Shown here piece by piece: positions 42,987 through 52,443 of a stretch of DNA of 64,000 bases. Under the pieces are notes generated by a model, which did not search any database, had not been told where the DNA came from, and saw only the letters and a program-made list of their open reading frames with translations. The translations under genes were made by a program, and so were the position numbers. Each line of letters begins with the position of its first letter. The stretch's first letter is position 1. The stretch lies in the NCBI GenBank assembly GCA_965228625.1, contig OZ245829.1, positions 1,798,001 through 1,862,000 on the forward strand. Direction: 5' to 3'. Source of the stretch: UBA2767 sp965228625. Lineage in GTDB: Bacteria > Pseudomonadota > Alphaproteobacteria > Rhizobiales > Methyloligellaceae.

Positions 42987-45966
42987 GCATCCGCTCCCCG
43001 TCCGGGTCGACGAACACGGGGCCCGTCACCTCGACTTCAACCTGTTCGTCATGCAGCGGGGAGACGACGAACACCCGCTCGCCTGCCCGCTCGCGCCCGT
43101 CCTTCAGCAGCGCAAGACCGATGAAGTGGTCGCAAGCCGGGCTGTAGACGGAGGTGGTGACATGGCCCTGCGACACGTCGGGTCCGATTGCGCCCGGCTC
43201 GGTCACCAGATGCGCGCCCATCCTGAAACGGTCCCCGTCATTTACGGGTTGGAGCCCGACGAGCTGCGTGCGTCCAGTGCCCGTCAGCCCGCTGCGTTGT
43301 GCGAGCCAGCGTCCGATATAGTCCTTGCGCTGCGACATCATCCGGCCGAGACCGAGATCATCGGCCGTGGTCCGGCCGTCGAGCTCGGGACCGGCCACGT
43401 GGCCTTTTTCCGTGCGCATGACCGTCATCGCCTCGGTGCCGTATGCGGATATGCCGTCCTCGGCGCCCGCGTCCATGATCGCTTCCCAGACCCCCAGCCC
43501 GCAATTGGCGGGGGTGTAGATCTCGTAGGCCAGTTCGCCGGAGAAACTGATGCGGAAGACGCGTGCAAACGCATCGTCGATCGTCCCGTCGGCGACGGAC
43601 TGCAGGGGAAACGCCTCGTTGGACAGGTCAATCCCGCCAACGACACGGGACAGCACATCGCGCGCTTTCGGACCGGCGACCGCCATCGCCGCCCAAACTT
43701 CGGTTACGGAACAGAACTGCACGTCCAGACCAGGCCAATGCACCTGATGGCAGAACTCCATGTGCTGCATCACACCGCTGGCATTCGCCGTCGTGACGGT
43801 GATGAAGTAATGGTCCTCGGCGAGGCGCGTCACCGTGCCGTCATCGAACACCATGCCGTCCTCGCGCAGCATCACCCCGTAGCGCGCGCGGCCCGTCTTC
43901 ATCTTCGAGAAGCTGTTGATGTAGAGCCTGTCGAGAAACGCGCCCGCGTCCGGTCCCTTGAGCTCGATCTTGCCGAGGGTGGAGACGTCGACCATGCCGA
44001 CAGCCGAGCGGACATTCAGAACCTCGCGTCTGACCGCCGCGGCGAAGTCCTCGCCCTCGCGCGGGTAGTAATAGGGCCTGAGCCAAAGTCCCGCCTCGGT
44101 GAAGACCGCACCCTGCGCCTCGTGCCAAGAATGCATGGCACTGCATCGGGTCGCCCGGAATTCGGGACCCTGGCGCTGCCCGGCGAGCGTACCGAGTGCC
44201 GCCGGCGTAAACAGTGGCCGGTACGTTGTCGTGCCCGTCTCGGAAACCGGCGTGCCGCGCAGTTCCGACAGAATGCCGAGCGCGTTCACATTGGCCAGCT
44301 TGCCCTGATCGGTTGCCATCCCCAGGGTGGTATAGCGCTTGGCGTGTTCCGCATGTCCAAACCCCTCCCGATCGGCGAGCTCGAGGTCGGCAACCGTCAC
44401 GTCGTTTTGCAGATCGACGAACGCGGCGCTCGGCTTTGAAACGCTGTCCGGCAACCGCCACAGCGCCTGAATTCCATAGACCGGGAGCTCCTCGGCCGTC
44501 GGAGCGGGTGCCTGGGCGGCCTTCCGGCAGCAGGCGGCGGCCGCGGCCGCGCCGGCGACAGCCCCCTCATGCAGGCAGGTCTGGAGATCGAACGTTCCCG
44601 CCGCCCCGCCGGCCACGTGCACGCCCTCTTCACCCCGCCCCATTGCGAACGCGGCGATGGCGGCATTCCATCTGGGGCGTGCGCCACAATGAGAGAGCAG
44701 GTGGATCGTCGGGTTCCATCCGCCCGACGTGCACACCAGGTCGCAGGCAAGGTCCGCACGGATGTGGTCCGGCTCGGCGATGGACGCAAGACGCGCGGAC
44801 GAGACATGTTTCTTTCCGCTGACCTGCGCGACGCACTGGCCGTAGCGGACGGGAACGCTCTCCGGAAGGACGGCATGTCCGGACACGCGCCGTTCCTCGC
44901 GACTGTCCACGACCGTGACCGTCGCTCCGGCGCGTGCGAGATCCCGCGCCGTCAGATAGGCGTCGTCGTTGTTGGTCGCAACCACGATCGAGAGGCCCGG
45001 CAGGGCGGCGTACTGATTGGCGTAGTGCCGCGCGGCGCCCGCGAGCATGATCCCCGGCCGGTCATTGCCCTCGAAGACAAGCGGACGTTCGATGGCCCCG
45101 GTCGCGCAGACGAACTGCTTTGCCTGAACGGTCCAGCGCCGCTGGCGTGGTTGATCTGATCCCGCGTCGCCCAGATGATCGCCCACCCGCTCAACGGCGC
45201 CGAATGTGAGCCCGTCATAACGCCCGAACACGGAGGTGCGCAAAAGCAACTGGACATTTTCGCGGGCGGCGAGGTCGTCGAAGACATCTCGCGCCCATTG
45301 AGCACCGTCCTGCCCGTTGATCTCGACGAGCTGTCCCGCAAGATGTCCACCGGGAACCGCACGCTCGTCGGCCAGCACGACACGCGCTCCCGCCTGGGCT
45401 GCCGCTTGCGCCGCCATCAGCCCGGCCGGTCCCGCGCCGACGACGAGCACGTCACAGTGGGCGTGGGCATGCTCGTAGGCGTCCGGGTCCGGAAATTCGG
45501 CGACGGTGCCCAGCCCCGCGGCCCGCCGGATCGCCGGCTCGTACAGCCGGTACCAGAAGCTGCGCGGCCACATGAAGGTCTTGTAGTAGAAGCCGGCCGG
45601 GAAAAACGGCTTCAGCAGCGAATTGACGGCCATCAGGTCGAACGAGAGCGAGGGCCAGCGGTTCTGGCTGCGCGCGACGAGCCCGTCATGGATCTCCACC
45701 ATGGTCGCCGGGACATTCGGCTCCGTGCGCCCGCCTTCTCCTGTCGTTACGAGCGCGTTCGGCTCCTCGCTGCCGCACGTGTAGATGCCGCGAGGACGGT
45801 GATACTTGAAGCTGCGGCCCGTGAGATGGACACCGTTGGCGATGAGGGCCGACGCGAGCGTGTCACCGGCGTGCCCCTCATACGCTCGTCCGTCGAAGGT
45901 GAACCGAGCGCGTTTGGCGCGGTCGATCTGCCCGCCGGACGCAAGCCTGTTCGATCGCGCGCTCAT
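42979..45966 (-). CDS. soxA: Sarcosine oxidase alpha subunit
   Basis: About 995 residues from ATG 45966, which overlaps soxD's stop in an ATGA; the frame upstream is inside soxD. The N-terminal part has RFTFDGRAYEGHAGDTLASA and FKYHRPRGIYTCGSEEPNAL. The NAD-binding Rossmann fold follows with DVLVVGAGPAGLMAAQAAA (core GAGPAG). The C-terminal 380 residues are a GcvT-like tetrahydrofolate domain: YYPREGEDFAAAVRREVLNV, VGMVDVSTLGKIELKGPDA and GTEAMTVMRTEKGHVAG. The complex oxidises sarcosine to glycine and can pass the one-carbon unit to THF as 5,10-methylene-THF. Confidence 0.95.
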   Translation of the reverse strand: MSARSNRLASGGQIDRAKRARFTFDGRAYEGHAGDTLASALIANGVHLTGRSFKYHRPRGIYTCGSEEPNALVTTGEGGRTEPNVPATMVEIHDGLVARSQNRWPSLSFDLMAVNSLLKPFFPAGFYYKTFMWPRSFWYRLYEPAIRRAAGLGTVAEFPDPDAYEHAHAHCDVLVVGAGPAGLMAAQAAAQAGARVVLADERAVPGGHLAGQLVEINGQDGAQWARDVFDDLAARENVQLLLRTSVFGRYDGLTFGAVERVGDHLGDAGSDQPRQRRWTVQAKQFVCATGAIERPLVFEGNDRPGIMLAGAARHYANQYAALPGLSIVVATNNDDAYLTARDLARAGATVTVVDSREERRVSGHAVLPESVPVRYGQCVAQVSGKKHVSSARLASIAEPDHIRADLACDLVCTSGGWNPTIHLLSHCGARPRWNAAIAAFAMGRGEEGVHVAGGAAGTFDLQTCLHEGAVAGAAAAAACCRKAAQAPAPTAEELPVYGIQALWRLPDSVSKPSAAFVDLQNDVTVADLELADREGFGHAEHAKRYTTLGMATDQGKLANVNALGILSELRGTPVSETGTTTYRPLFTPAALGTLAGQRQGPEFRATRCSAMHSWHEAQGAVFTEAGLWLRPYYYPREGEDFAAAVRREVLNVRSAVGMVDVSTLGKIELKGPDAGAFLDRLYINSFSKMKTGRARYGVMLREDGMVFDDGTVTRLAEDHYFITVTTANASGVMQHMEFCHQVHWPGLDVQFCSVTEVWAAMAVAGPKARDVLSRVVGGIDLSNEAFPLQSVADGTIDDAFARVFRISFSGELAYEIYTPANCGLGVWEAIMDAGAEDGISAYGTEAMTVMRTEKGHVAGPELDGRTTADDLGLGRMMSQRKDYIGRWLAQRSGLTGTGRTQLVGLQPVNDGDRFRMGAHLVTEPGAIGPDVSQGHVTTSVYSPACDHFIGLALLKDGRERAGERVFVVSPLHDEQVEVEVTGPVFVDPDGERMRG

Positions 45967-46241
45967 TTCGCGACCTTTCTCGCGGCCGGGCTTGCCGGTT
46001 CGGCCTTGATGATTTCGTGGGTTCTGGTGTCGCGGGTGACAATGAGCCAGGCCCGGCAACCGCCGACATGCTGCCAGTACTCACGATGCCGTCCGGCCGG
46101 ATTGTCGTGCAGGAACGCGTAATCGATCCACGCGTCCATGCTCTCCTGCTTCTTGCCGGTCGGACGCGCCTTGGCTGCGTCGCCGCCATACTCGAATTCA
46201 TCGAGAGGACGCGGACCGCACCAGGGACAGGGAATCTGCAT
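45963..46241 (-). CDS. soxD: Sarcosine oxidase delta subunit
   Basis: 92 residues. The zinc site of SoxD is complete: Cys5 and Cys8 in CPWCGPRPLDEFEYGGDA, His58 and Cys62 in WQHVGGCRAWLIVTRDT. The family block REYWQHVGGC is intact. The delta subunit is small and binds zinc, contacting alpha in the tetramer. It lies between soxB (gap of 12 bases) and soxA (four-base overlap), the canonical soxBDAG order. Confidence 0.95.
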   Translation of the reverse strand: MQIPCPWCGPRPLDEFEYGGDAAKARPTGKKQESMDAWIDYAFLHDNPAGRHREYWQHVGGCRAWLIVTRDTRTHEIIKAEPASPAARKVAK

Positions 46242-46253
46242 GACGCGCCTCGC

Positions 46254-47507
46254 CTAGTGCTTGCCGGGCTGCGGACCAGCCCCGTTTTCGTTGATCACGG
46301 AACCGGTCTCGAAACGCGAGAGCGTGAACCCGGACGCGAAAGGATGCGGCTCTTCATTGGCGATGAGATGCGCGAAGGTCCAGCCCGAAGCGGGCGTGCC
46401 CTTGAAGCCGCCATAGCACCAACCACCATTGAAGAAGAGCCCCTTGACCGGTGTCCTGGTGATGAACGGGCTGCCGTCCGGCGTCATGTCGTTGATCCCG
46501 CCCCAGTGCCGCAGCAGGCGCAGCCGACTGAGGCGCGGCATGAACGACACCGCGCTCTCGGCGACACCGCTCATCACCGGCATGTTTCCGCGCTGCGCGT
46601 AGCTGTTGTAGCCGTCGAGATCGCCGTTGAAGACGAGCCCGCCCTTGTCCGACTGGACGATGGAAAAATGCGCCGCGGCGAACATCACCACCGTATCCAG
46701 CACCGGCTTCACCGGTTCGGTGACGAAGCACTGCAGCACGTGGCTCTCGATCGGCAGGCGCAGACCGGCCATCTGGGCGACGAGTGTCGAGCGTCCCGCG
46801 ACCACGATCCCGACCTTGTTCGCGCGGATTGGCCCACGCGAGGTCTCGACGCCGCGCACCCGCCCCTTTTCAATCCTGAAGCCCGTCACTTCGCAGTTCT
46901 GGATGATGTCGACGCCGCGCGTGTCGGCGGCGCGCGCGAACCCCCACGCCACCGCATCGTGACGAACGCTGCCGCCACGCGGCTGCAGCAGCCCGCCGAG
47001 CACCGGGAAGCGCGCGTTCGGCGAACAGTCGACGAGCGGGGCGAGTTGCTTGACCTCTTCGCGGCTCACCAGGACCGAGTCGATCCCGTTGAGGCTGAAC
47101 GCATTGCCGCGCCGGATCGCGGCATCGCGCTGCGCCGGCGTGTGGAACACGTTGAGCGCGCCGCGCTGGCTGAGCATGACGTTGTAGTTGAGGTCCGCCG
47201 ACAGGCCTTCCCAGAGTTTGAGCGAGTGCTCGTAGAACTGGCTGTTCTCCGAACACAGATAGTTCGAGCGGACGATCGTCGTGTTGCGGCCGATATTGCC
47301 ATTGCCGAGGTAACCCTTTTCGAGCACCGCGACGTTGGTGATGCCATGATTGCGCGCCAGGTAGTAGGCGGTCGCGAGGCCGTGACCGCCTCCGCCGACG
47401 ATCACGACGTCATATGACTTTTGCGGCTCCGGGTTGCGCCACACCTTCGGCCAGTTCCTGTGGCCGCTCGCGGCGTTGCGAATGATCGCACTCAGGGAGT
47501 AACGCAT
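46254..47507 (-). CDS. soxB: Sarcosine oxidase beta subunit
   Basis: About 417 residues from ATG 47507 (start RYSLSAIIRNAASGHRNWP is the family start); this overlaps the preceding gene by 16 bases. The FAD dinucleotide fold is DVVIVGGGGHGLATAYYLARN. The His that carries covalent FMN in the family corresponds to about His183 in PRGGSVRHDAVAWGFA. Other marks are LGNGNIGRNTTIVRSNYL and the end part TPVKGLFFNGGWCYGGFKGTP. Beta is the catalytic subunit that oxidises the N-methyl group of sarcosine. Confidence 0.95.
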   Translation of the reverse strand: MRYSLSAIIRNAASGHRNWPKVWRNPEPQKSYDVVIVGGGGHGLATAYYLARNHGITNVAVLEKGYLGNGNIGRNTTIVRSNYLCSENSQFYEHSLKLWEGLSADLNYNVMLSQRGALNVFHTPAQRDAAIRRGNAFSLNGIDSVLVSREEVKQLAPLVDCSPNARFPVLGGLLQPRGGSVRHDAVAWGFARAADTRGVDIIQNCEVTGFRIEKGRVRGVETSRGPIRANKVGIVVAGRSTLVAQMAGLRLPIESHVLQCFVTEPVKPVLDTVVMFAAAHFSIVQSDKGGLVFNGDLDGYNSYAQRGNMPVMSGVAESAVSFMPRLSRLRLLRHWGGINDMTPDGSPFITRTPVKGLFFNGGWCYGGFKGTPASGWTFAHLIANEEPHPFASGFTLSRFETGSVINENGAGPQPGKH

Positions 47508-48880
47508 GCGTCTTCTCCCCCGATCAGTTCGGTCATGTTTCCGGCGTTCTCCATGTCCCAAAGGGCGGAAAGGGTCGCCTCGATACGACCTTCGCTCCAT
47601 CCGGCGAACGCCGCGCAGCTCGTGAATTTTGCCGCGAGGGCGTCATCGGACATGGGCGTTTCGGCAGCGCCGGTTGGTGTGCCGAGAAAATCCGTGACCT
47701 TGGCTCCGTCCCCCATTTCGATGGTGACCCGAGCGCATTCGGGAAAATGCGGCTGGTAGTCGGCGCCGTTCAGGTCTTCCGCCTCGACCATCTCGACCTT
47801 CTCCATGGCCGTGAGAAGTGCGGGGTCTTCAAGCACATCCTGCGCGATGTGTTCCGGGCCGAGCGATCCGAAGGCAAGCACGCAGCCGACGGCGAACGGC
47901 ATTGAAAACTGGGCTTGAGCCGGCGTCTGCGGTCGATCGTAAAGAAGGCTGATCTTTACGAGGTTCGGGACGTCGCATCGCACGCGCGTGATTTTCGCCC
48001 GATCGAGGCCGTGCTGTTCGATCAGCCCTTGCGTCACCTCGATTGCCGCCTGGGTCGCGGAACACAAAGGCGCGCCCTTGACCGCAACCCCGGGCTCGAC
48101 CAGACGCCAGGTGCGCCCGAGCTGCGACAGTCCCGCGGACTCCGATTTTCCCCCGTTCATCAGCTTGATCAATCCGCGGCGGTCCTCGAAGGCGTGTTGC
48201 GGCGCCGTGTTTTTTTGTGCCGCCAGCAAGGCGGACTCAACGCCGAGCCGCGCCGCCTGCCCCGCCATCACCGGCTTCGCGTCGTAACCGAGTATGGCGA
48301 TCATGCCATTGGCCTGAAGCGCCGCGAGCGCAATCGCCGCCGTCGTGTCCGGCCCGTCAAGGGCGAGAGCCTTGGCCGCACCGGCGGCGGCACCGATCGC
48401 GCCAAGCGTGCCCGTCGCCCACCAGCCGCTCAAATAGTGGCTGTCGGTCAGTGTGAGACCGATCGCATAGGCTGACTCGGCACCGGCAATAAACGCCTCG
48501 AGAAATTGCGCACCTGAAACGCCCCTCTGCTGCGATGCCGCGAGGACGGCAGGCAGGATGATCGCCGACCCGTGGATGATGCCGGCATAGCAGGTGTCGT
48601 CGAAATCGAGCGCGTGTGCCGCCGTCCCGTTCGCGAGGGTCGCGCCCGGCGCGCCCGATCCCTTGTCCGTTCCAAGAACGCCGCACGGTCCGGGGCCGTA
48701 GTTCGATCCCACATGCGCAGCCATCCGCTTTGCAACCGGGGTTCGGCTGCCGGCGACCGCAACGCCGATGGTGTCGATGATGCAGCGCTTTGCGGCATGA
48801 CGCACGTCATCCGGTGTTTCGGCGAGACCCAGGTCGGCGGACCATTGTCCGAGACGTTCCGCGATCGGCATTTCGGTCAT
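47492..48880 (-). CDS. MmgE/PrpD family protein
   Basis: 462 residues of the MmgE/PrpD fold: KRCIIDTIGVAVAGSRTPVA near the N terminus, NGTAAHALDFDDTCYAGIIHGSAIILPAVLAA (core AHALDFDD and HGSA), AFIAGAESAYAIGLTLTDSHY, and the C-terminal domain with IRVRCDVPN-type strands. Known members are 2-methylcitrate dehydratase (PrpD), cis-aconitate decarboxylase and others that add or remove water on small di- or tricarboxylates. Its place between a GcvT-type dehydrogenase and sarcosine oxidase is unusual for PrpD, so it probably handles a different acid from the pathway. Both ends overlap the neighbouring genes. Confidence 0.88.
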   Translation of the reverse strand: MTEMPIAERLGQWSADLGLAETPDDVRHAAKRCIIDTIGVAVAGSRTPVAKRMAAHVGSNYGPGPCGVLGTDKGSGAPGATLANGTAAHALDFDDTCYAGIIHGSAIILPAVLAASQQRGVSGAQFLEAFIAGAESAYAIGLTLTDSHYLSGWWATGTLGAIGAAAGAAKALALDGPDTTAAIALAALQANGMIAILGYDAKPVMAGQAARLGVESALLAAQKNTAPQHAFEDRRGLIKLMNGGKSESAGLSQLGRTWRLVEPGVAVKGAPLCSATQAAIEVTQGLIEQHGLDRAKITRVRCDVPNLVKISLLYDRPQTPAQAQFSMPFAVGCVLAFGSLGPEHIAQDVLEDPALLTAMEKVEMVEAEDLNGADYQPHFPECARVTIEMGDGAKVTDFLGTPTGAAETPMSDDALAAKFTSCAAFAGWSEGRIEATLSALWDMENAGNMTELIGGEDACVTP

Positions 48881-51312
48881 GCCACCACCTTGAGCGCTTC
48901 GCCCGACCGCATGCGCACGCCATCCGGATCGAAGGCGGCACGCAGGGTGATGGTCCCGGCCGTTTGCTCCCCGGCAATATCGAGTTCAACCCGCGCGCCT
49001 TCGGGCTCCCTCAGGGCAGCGAGGTCAATCCTGGCCAGCGCGACCGGCTTGCCGACGCGGTAGCCGAACGCTGCCGACGTCGCCTGACCGGCGAGCTCAC
49101 CGTCGACGTAGACCGGCTCATCTCCGATGGGGTTCGCCTCGACATCATCGAGGATGATCGTGACGAGTTGCGAGGAAACGCCGTCCGCGCGCTGCCGCGC
49201 CAGCGCCTCGGAGCCGATGAACGGCTCCCGCCTCTTGACCGCAAAGCCGAGACCGGCCTCGAGCGGCGTCGTATCGCTGTCGAGATCGTGCCCCATGGCG
49301 AGAAACCGTTTCTCGATCCGCATCGACGTCTGCGCATACAGCCCGGCCGGCGTGGCGCCGGCATCGGCCAGGGCATCGTAGAGCCCGGCGGCATCCACGC
49401 CCGCGCAGGTCAGCTCGAACCCGTACTCGCCGACATAAGAAAGGCGCGCGGCGAGGACTTCGACGCCGCCCAGGCTGAACGTCCCATGCCGGAAATATCC
49501 GAGGCCGTTGATTTCGCCACCGCCCAGCTCGTCAACTATTCGCGCCGCTTCAGGCCCCATCAGCCCCAGGACCGCCAAGTTCTCGGTTTCATTGACAATT
49601 TCGACACGCTCATCATCCTGCAAATGGGCCGCGAGCCACGCCATATCCCGCCTGATCGCAATGGTCCCGACATAGAGACGGTAGTCGTCGGCGGCCAGCC
49701 GCAATGCGGTGAAGTCGCTCTCGGTCCCGCCACGCAGGTTCAGCATGGCCGTGTAGATCGCGCTGCCGGGCGGGCGGCTCATGTCGTTGGCGCAAACGCG
49801 ATTGAGAAAGCTCTCGGCGTCGGCACCCGTGATCCTGATCTTGCCGAAGGTCGACTGATCGAAGACCGCCGCATGCTTGTGCGCCGCTTCGACTTCGGCA
49901 CCAACCTGATCGAACCACTCGGGACGGCCGAAGGTCAGTTCGGGTTCACCCGAGCAACCGAAATATTGCGGCCGCTCCCATCCGTACACTTGCGCAAAGC
50001 GGGCGCCGGCCTCGACCCACTTCCCGTGAAGCGAGGTCCTGCGCAGGTCGCGCCCCGTCTTCCACTGATGACCCGGATAGGCAATGGCATAATGCTCACC
50101 CAGAACCTCCGGCGCGCGCGCCATGAGAAAGCCCAGCTCGTTCTGCACGTCCGGGAACCTCGCGGGATGAACTTCATCGAGCGCGAAAGGTGGCGCCCCG
50201 TCGACGATCCAGTGCGCGAGCGCCCAGCCCGCGCCGCCGCCGGTGGCGATCCCGACCGAGTTCATGCCGCAGCACAGCCAAAGCCCGTCGATATCCGGCG
50301 CGGGCCCGAGCAGAAAGGACCCGTCGGGCGTGAAACTCTCCGGTCCGTTGAGCAGCATGCGAACCTCTGCGCTCTCAAGCACCGGCAGTCGGTGGAGTGC
50401 GTTGAGCATCATCGGCTCGAAATGGTCCCAGTCCTCGTTCAGGAGCCCGAACGCGAAGTTCTCGCCAAGGGTCGCCGGATCAATCGCCTTGCCCATGGGC
50501 TCGAAGCACCCGACCAGGAGGCCGCCGACCTCGTCGCGGATATAGAGGTGAGAGTCATGATCCGACAGGGTCGGCAAATGGCCGCCGATCCCCTCGACCG
50601 GCTTGGTCAGAAGATAGAAATGCTCACACGGCAGAACGGGCACCCGGGTCCCGGCCATCGCGCCGAGTTCGCGGCTCCACAGGCCTCCGCAGATGATCAC
50701 GTTGTCGGCGCGCACATCACCGGCCGCGGTCTTCACACCGGCGATCCTGTCGTCGCTTTTCAGGAAGCCGGTCACGGGCGTGTTCTTGAAAATGCGGGCG
50801 CCGTGTGCCTTGGCGCCCTTGGTCAGCGCCTGGCAGAAGTCCGACGGGTTCACGCGTCCGTCGTCCGGCGACCAGATCGCCCCGATGACGTCGTCGAAGT
50901 TCGCAACCGGCCATAGCCGGCGGAGCTCGTCGACGCCGATCTCCTCGCCACGCACACCGTAGCCTTTGGCCAGAGCAGCCTGACGGCGGATGTGCGTCAG
51001 GCGATCTGGATTGGTCGCGATCGAGATCGACCCGGTCTGATACCAGCCGGTCTGCTGGCCGGTCTCTGTCTCGAGGTCGGCATAGAGCCTGGCGCTGTAT
51101 TGAATGAGCCGCGTCAGGTTCCGGGTCGACCGGAGCTGGCGCACCTGCGCCGCGGAATGCCAGGTGGTGCCCGAGGTGAGTTGATTGCGCTCCAGAAGAA
51201 TGGCGTCGGTGATACCCGATTTCGCCAGGTGATAGAGGACCGAGCATCCCATCGCCCCGCCGCCAATGACCACCGCCGACGCGTGGTTCGGCAAGGTTCG
51301 CTCCGCGGACAT
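48877..51312 (-). CDS. FAD dehydrogenase with C-terminal GcvT domain (dimethylglycine/sarcosine dehydrogenase-like)
   Basis: 811 residues. The N-terminal FAD domain (about 1-380) starts SAVVIGGGAMGCSVLYHLAK (core GGGAMG) and has LLERNQLTSGTTWHSAAQVRQ, the covalent-FAD-type block in dimethylglycine and sarcosine dehydrogenases. The C-terminal half is GcvT-like: SLHGKWVEAGARFAQVYGWERP, FGKIRITGADAESFLNRVC, MRIEKRFLAMGHDLDSDTTPLEAGLGFAVK. The family demethylates N-methyl amino acids and passes the methyl as 5,10-methylene-THF. It begins the leftward arm, divergent from the RpiR-type regulator, and overlaps the MmgE/PrpD gene by four bases. Confidence 0.92.
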   Translation of the reverse strand: MSAERTLPNHASAVVIGGGAMGCSVLYHLAKSGITDAILLERNQLTSGTTWHSAAQVRQLRSTRNLTRLIQYSARLYADLETETGQQTGWYQTGSISIATNPDRLTHIRRQAALAKGYGVRGEEIGVDELRRLWPVANFDDVIGAIWSPDDGRVNPSDFCQALTKGAKAHGARIFKNTPVTGFLKSDDRIAGVKTAAGDVRADNVIICGGLWSRELGAMAGTRVPVLPCEHFYLLTKPVEGIGGHLPTLSDHDSHLYIRDEVGGLLVGCFEPMGKAIDPATLGENFAFGLLNEDWDHFEPMMLNALHRLPVLESAEVRMLLNGPESFTPDGSFLLGPAPDIDGLWLCCGMNSVGIATGGGAGWALAHWIVDGAPPFALDEVHPARFPDVQNELGFLMARAPEVLGEHYAIAYPGHQWKTGRDLRRTSLHGKWVEAGARFAQVYGWERPQYFGCSGEPELTFGRPEWFDQVGAEVEAAHKHAAVFDQSTFGKIRITGADAESFLNRVCANDMSRPPGSAIYTAMLNLRGGTESDFTALRLAADDYRLYVGTIAIRRDMAWLAAHLQDDERVEIVNETENLAVLGLMGPEAARIVDELGGGEINGLGYFRHGTFSLGGVEVLAARLSYVGEYGFELTCAGVDAAGLYDALADAGATPAGLYAQTSMRIEKRFLAMGHDLDSDTTPLEAGLGFAVKRREPFIGSEALARQRADGVSSQLVTIILDDVEANPIGDEPVYVDGELAGQATSAAFGYRVGKPVALARIDLAALREPEGARVELDIAGEQTAGTITLRAAFDPDGVRMRSGEALKVVA

Positions 51313-51366
51313 GAGACCCTCTCCTCCCCCAGCTCCGAGACACTCCGCCGGGCCGCGCTTGATTCA

Positions 51367-51388
51367 TATTGAAACATGTGTTTCAATA
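51367..51388. promoter_or_regulatory. 22-bp inverted repeat, candidate operator of the RpiR-type regulator
   Basis: Arm 1, TATTGAAACA (51367-51376), and arm 2, TGTTTCAATA (51379-51388), are perfect inverted copies around a 2-base centre (TG). It lies in the 145-base region between the divergent dehydrogenase gene (start 51312) and the regulator gene (start 51458), where one operator could control both arms. TGAAA/TTTCA half sites fit operators reported for RpiR-family regulators. The stretch 51390-51425 is AT-rich and could hold the rightward promoter. Confidence 0.65.
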
Positions 51389-51457
51389 ACTGCGCTCTCT
51401 TATTACATATATTACGAAAAGAACCGGCGAGTCCATCGCCAATGCGAGGTACAGGGG

Positions 51458-52339
51458 GTGCAGGCGTCCGGATCCATAGAGGACAGGGTCATGTCCCGTT
51501 TCGACGGGCTGAGCCCGAAGCTGCGACGCGCCGCCGAGTTCGTGGTCGAACACCCCGACGAGGTGGCAACGCGCACGCTGCGCCAGGTCGCCAAGGCCGC
51601 CGACATCACCCCACCGACCCTTTCGCGGCTCGCCCGCGCGCTCGATTGCGAGAGCTACGAGGAGCTTCGCGAGATCTGCCGCGGGGAGCTCAAGCGGCGC
51701 AATCGCGTCCTTGCCGACAAGGCGGAAGCGCTGCTGCAGATCTCGACCGAAGGCGCGCCGGGCGCGAAAACGGGCGTGTTCGTGTCCCAGGCCGGCGCGG
51801 CAATCGAGAACATTCAGGAGCTGATCGAGGGCATCGACCTGGAAAAGCTGCGCGCGACGGCGATTACGCTGGCCAAGGCGCGCAAGGTTGTTCTTTTCGG
51901 AACGTCGAGCGGTCTCGCGGTTGCCCAGTACTTCGCCTGCATGGCCCGGCTCGGGTTCGACAACTGGCGTGTCGCCGGAGCCGACGGCTCGCTGTGGTCG
52001 ACAAGTCTTTCTGACGTTGGCCGGGGGGACGCGGTTTTCCTCGCGTCGATCCAGCCCTACGGCAACCTGCCGGTGCGCGCTGCCCAACAGGCGCGCGACG
52101 CGGGCGCCGACGTGATTGTCATCACGGACGGTCTCGCCTCACCCTATGTCCCGATCGCGTCGCAGTGTTTCATCGTCGGGACCGAAGGCCCGCAGTTCTT
52201 CCCGTCGCACACCGCAATTCTCGTGCTGATCGAGGGATTGATGGGCATGGTCGTGCGGCGCGGCGGCAAGGCGGTGGCGAAACGCATACAGCAATCGGAA
52301 TCGTTGGCCCACTCGATCGGGGAGTATTGGGTGAACTGA
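51458..52339 (+). CDS. MurR/RpiR family transcriptional regulator (SIS domain)
   Basis: About 293 residues from GTG 51458 (AGGTACAGGG upstream); ATG 51491 is an alternative start. The N-terminal 77 residues are the RpiR helix-turn-helix: RFDGLSPKLRRAAEFVVEHP, RTLRQVAKAADITPPTLSRLARALDCESYEELR. The C-terminal half is a SIS fold: RKVVLFGTSSGLAVAQYFACM and GDAVFLASIQPYGNLPVRAA, which normally binds a phosphorylated sugar or related effector. It is divergent from the dehydrogenase operon and begins the transporter operon, so it is the probable regulator of both arms. Confidence 0.92.
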   Translation: MQASGSIEDRVMSRFDGLSPKLRRAAEFVVEHPDEVATRTLRQVAKAADITPPTLSRLARALDCESYEELREICRGELKRRNRVLADKAEALLQISTEGAPGAKTGVFVSQAGAAIENIQELIEGIDLEKLRATAITLAKARKVVLFGTSSGLAVAQYFACMARLGFDNWRVAGADGSLWSTSLSDVGRGDAVFLASIQPYGNLPVRAAQQARDAGADVIVITDGLASPYVPIASQCFIVGTEGPQFFPSHTAILVLIEGLMGMVVRRGGKAVAKRIQQSESLAHSIGEYWVN

Positions 52340-52443
52340 TACAGGCATGAGCCGAAGGCGGATTGCACAACCATAGGTTTTAAAGTGAGATGATTGTCAG
52401 TGGACCGACGAACGGTCCTGAACCGTGTAGGGAGGAGAGTGAA

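Noticed and set aside
43051..44439. Open frame of 462 codons on the plus strand
   Set aside because: It is antisense to soxA; the true gene is shown by GcvT motifs and by overlaps with soxD and soxG.
48790..50916. Open frame of 708 codons on the plus strand
   Set aside because: It is antisense to the GcvT-fused dehydrogenase, whose FAD and GcvT motifs are certain. The product is Arg/Pro/Gly-rich with no known motif.
51266..51457. Longer N terminus for the RpiR-type regulator
   Set aside because: The frame is open from 51266, but it would overlap the divergent gene and the palindrome, and the extra residues do not match the family.
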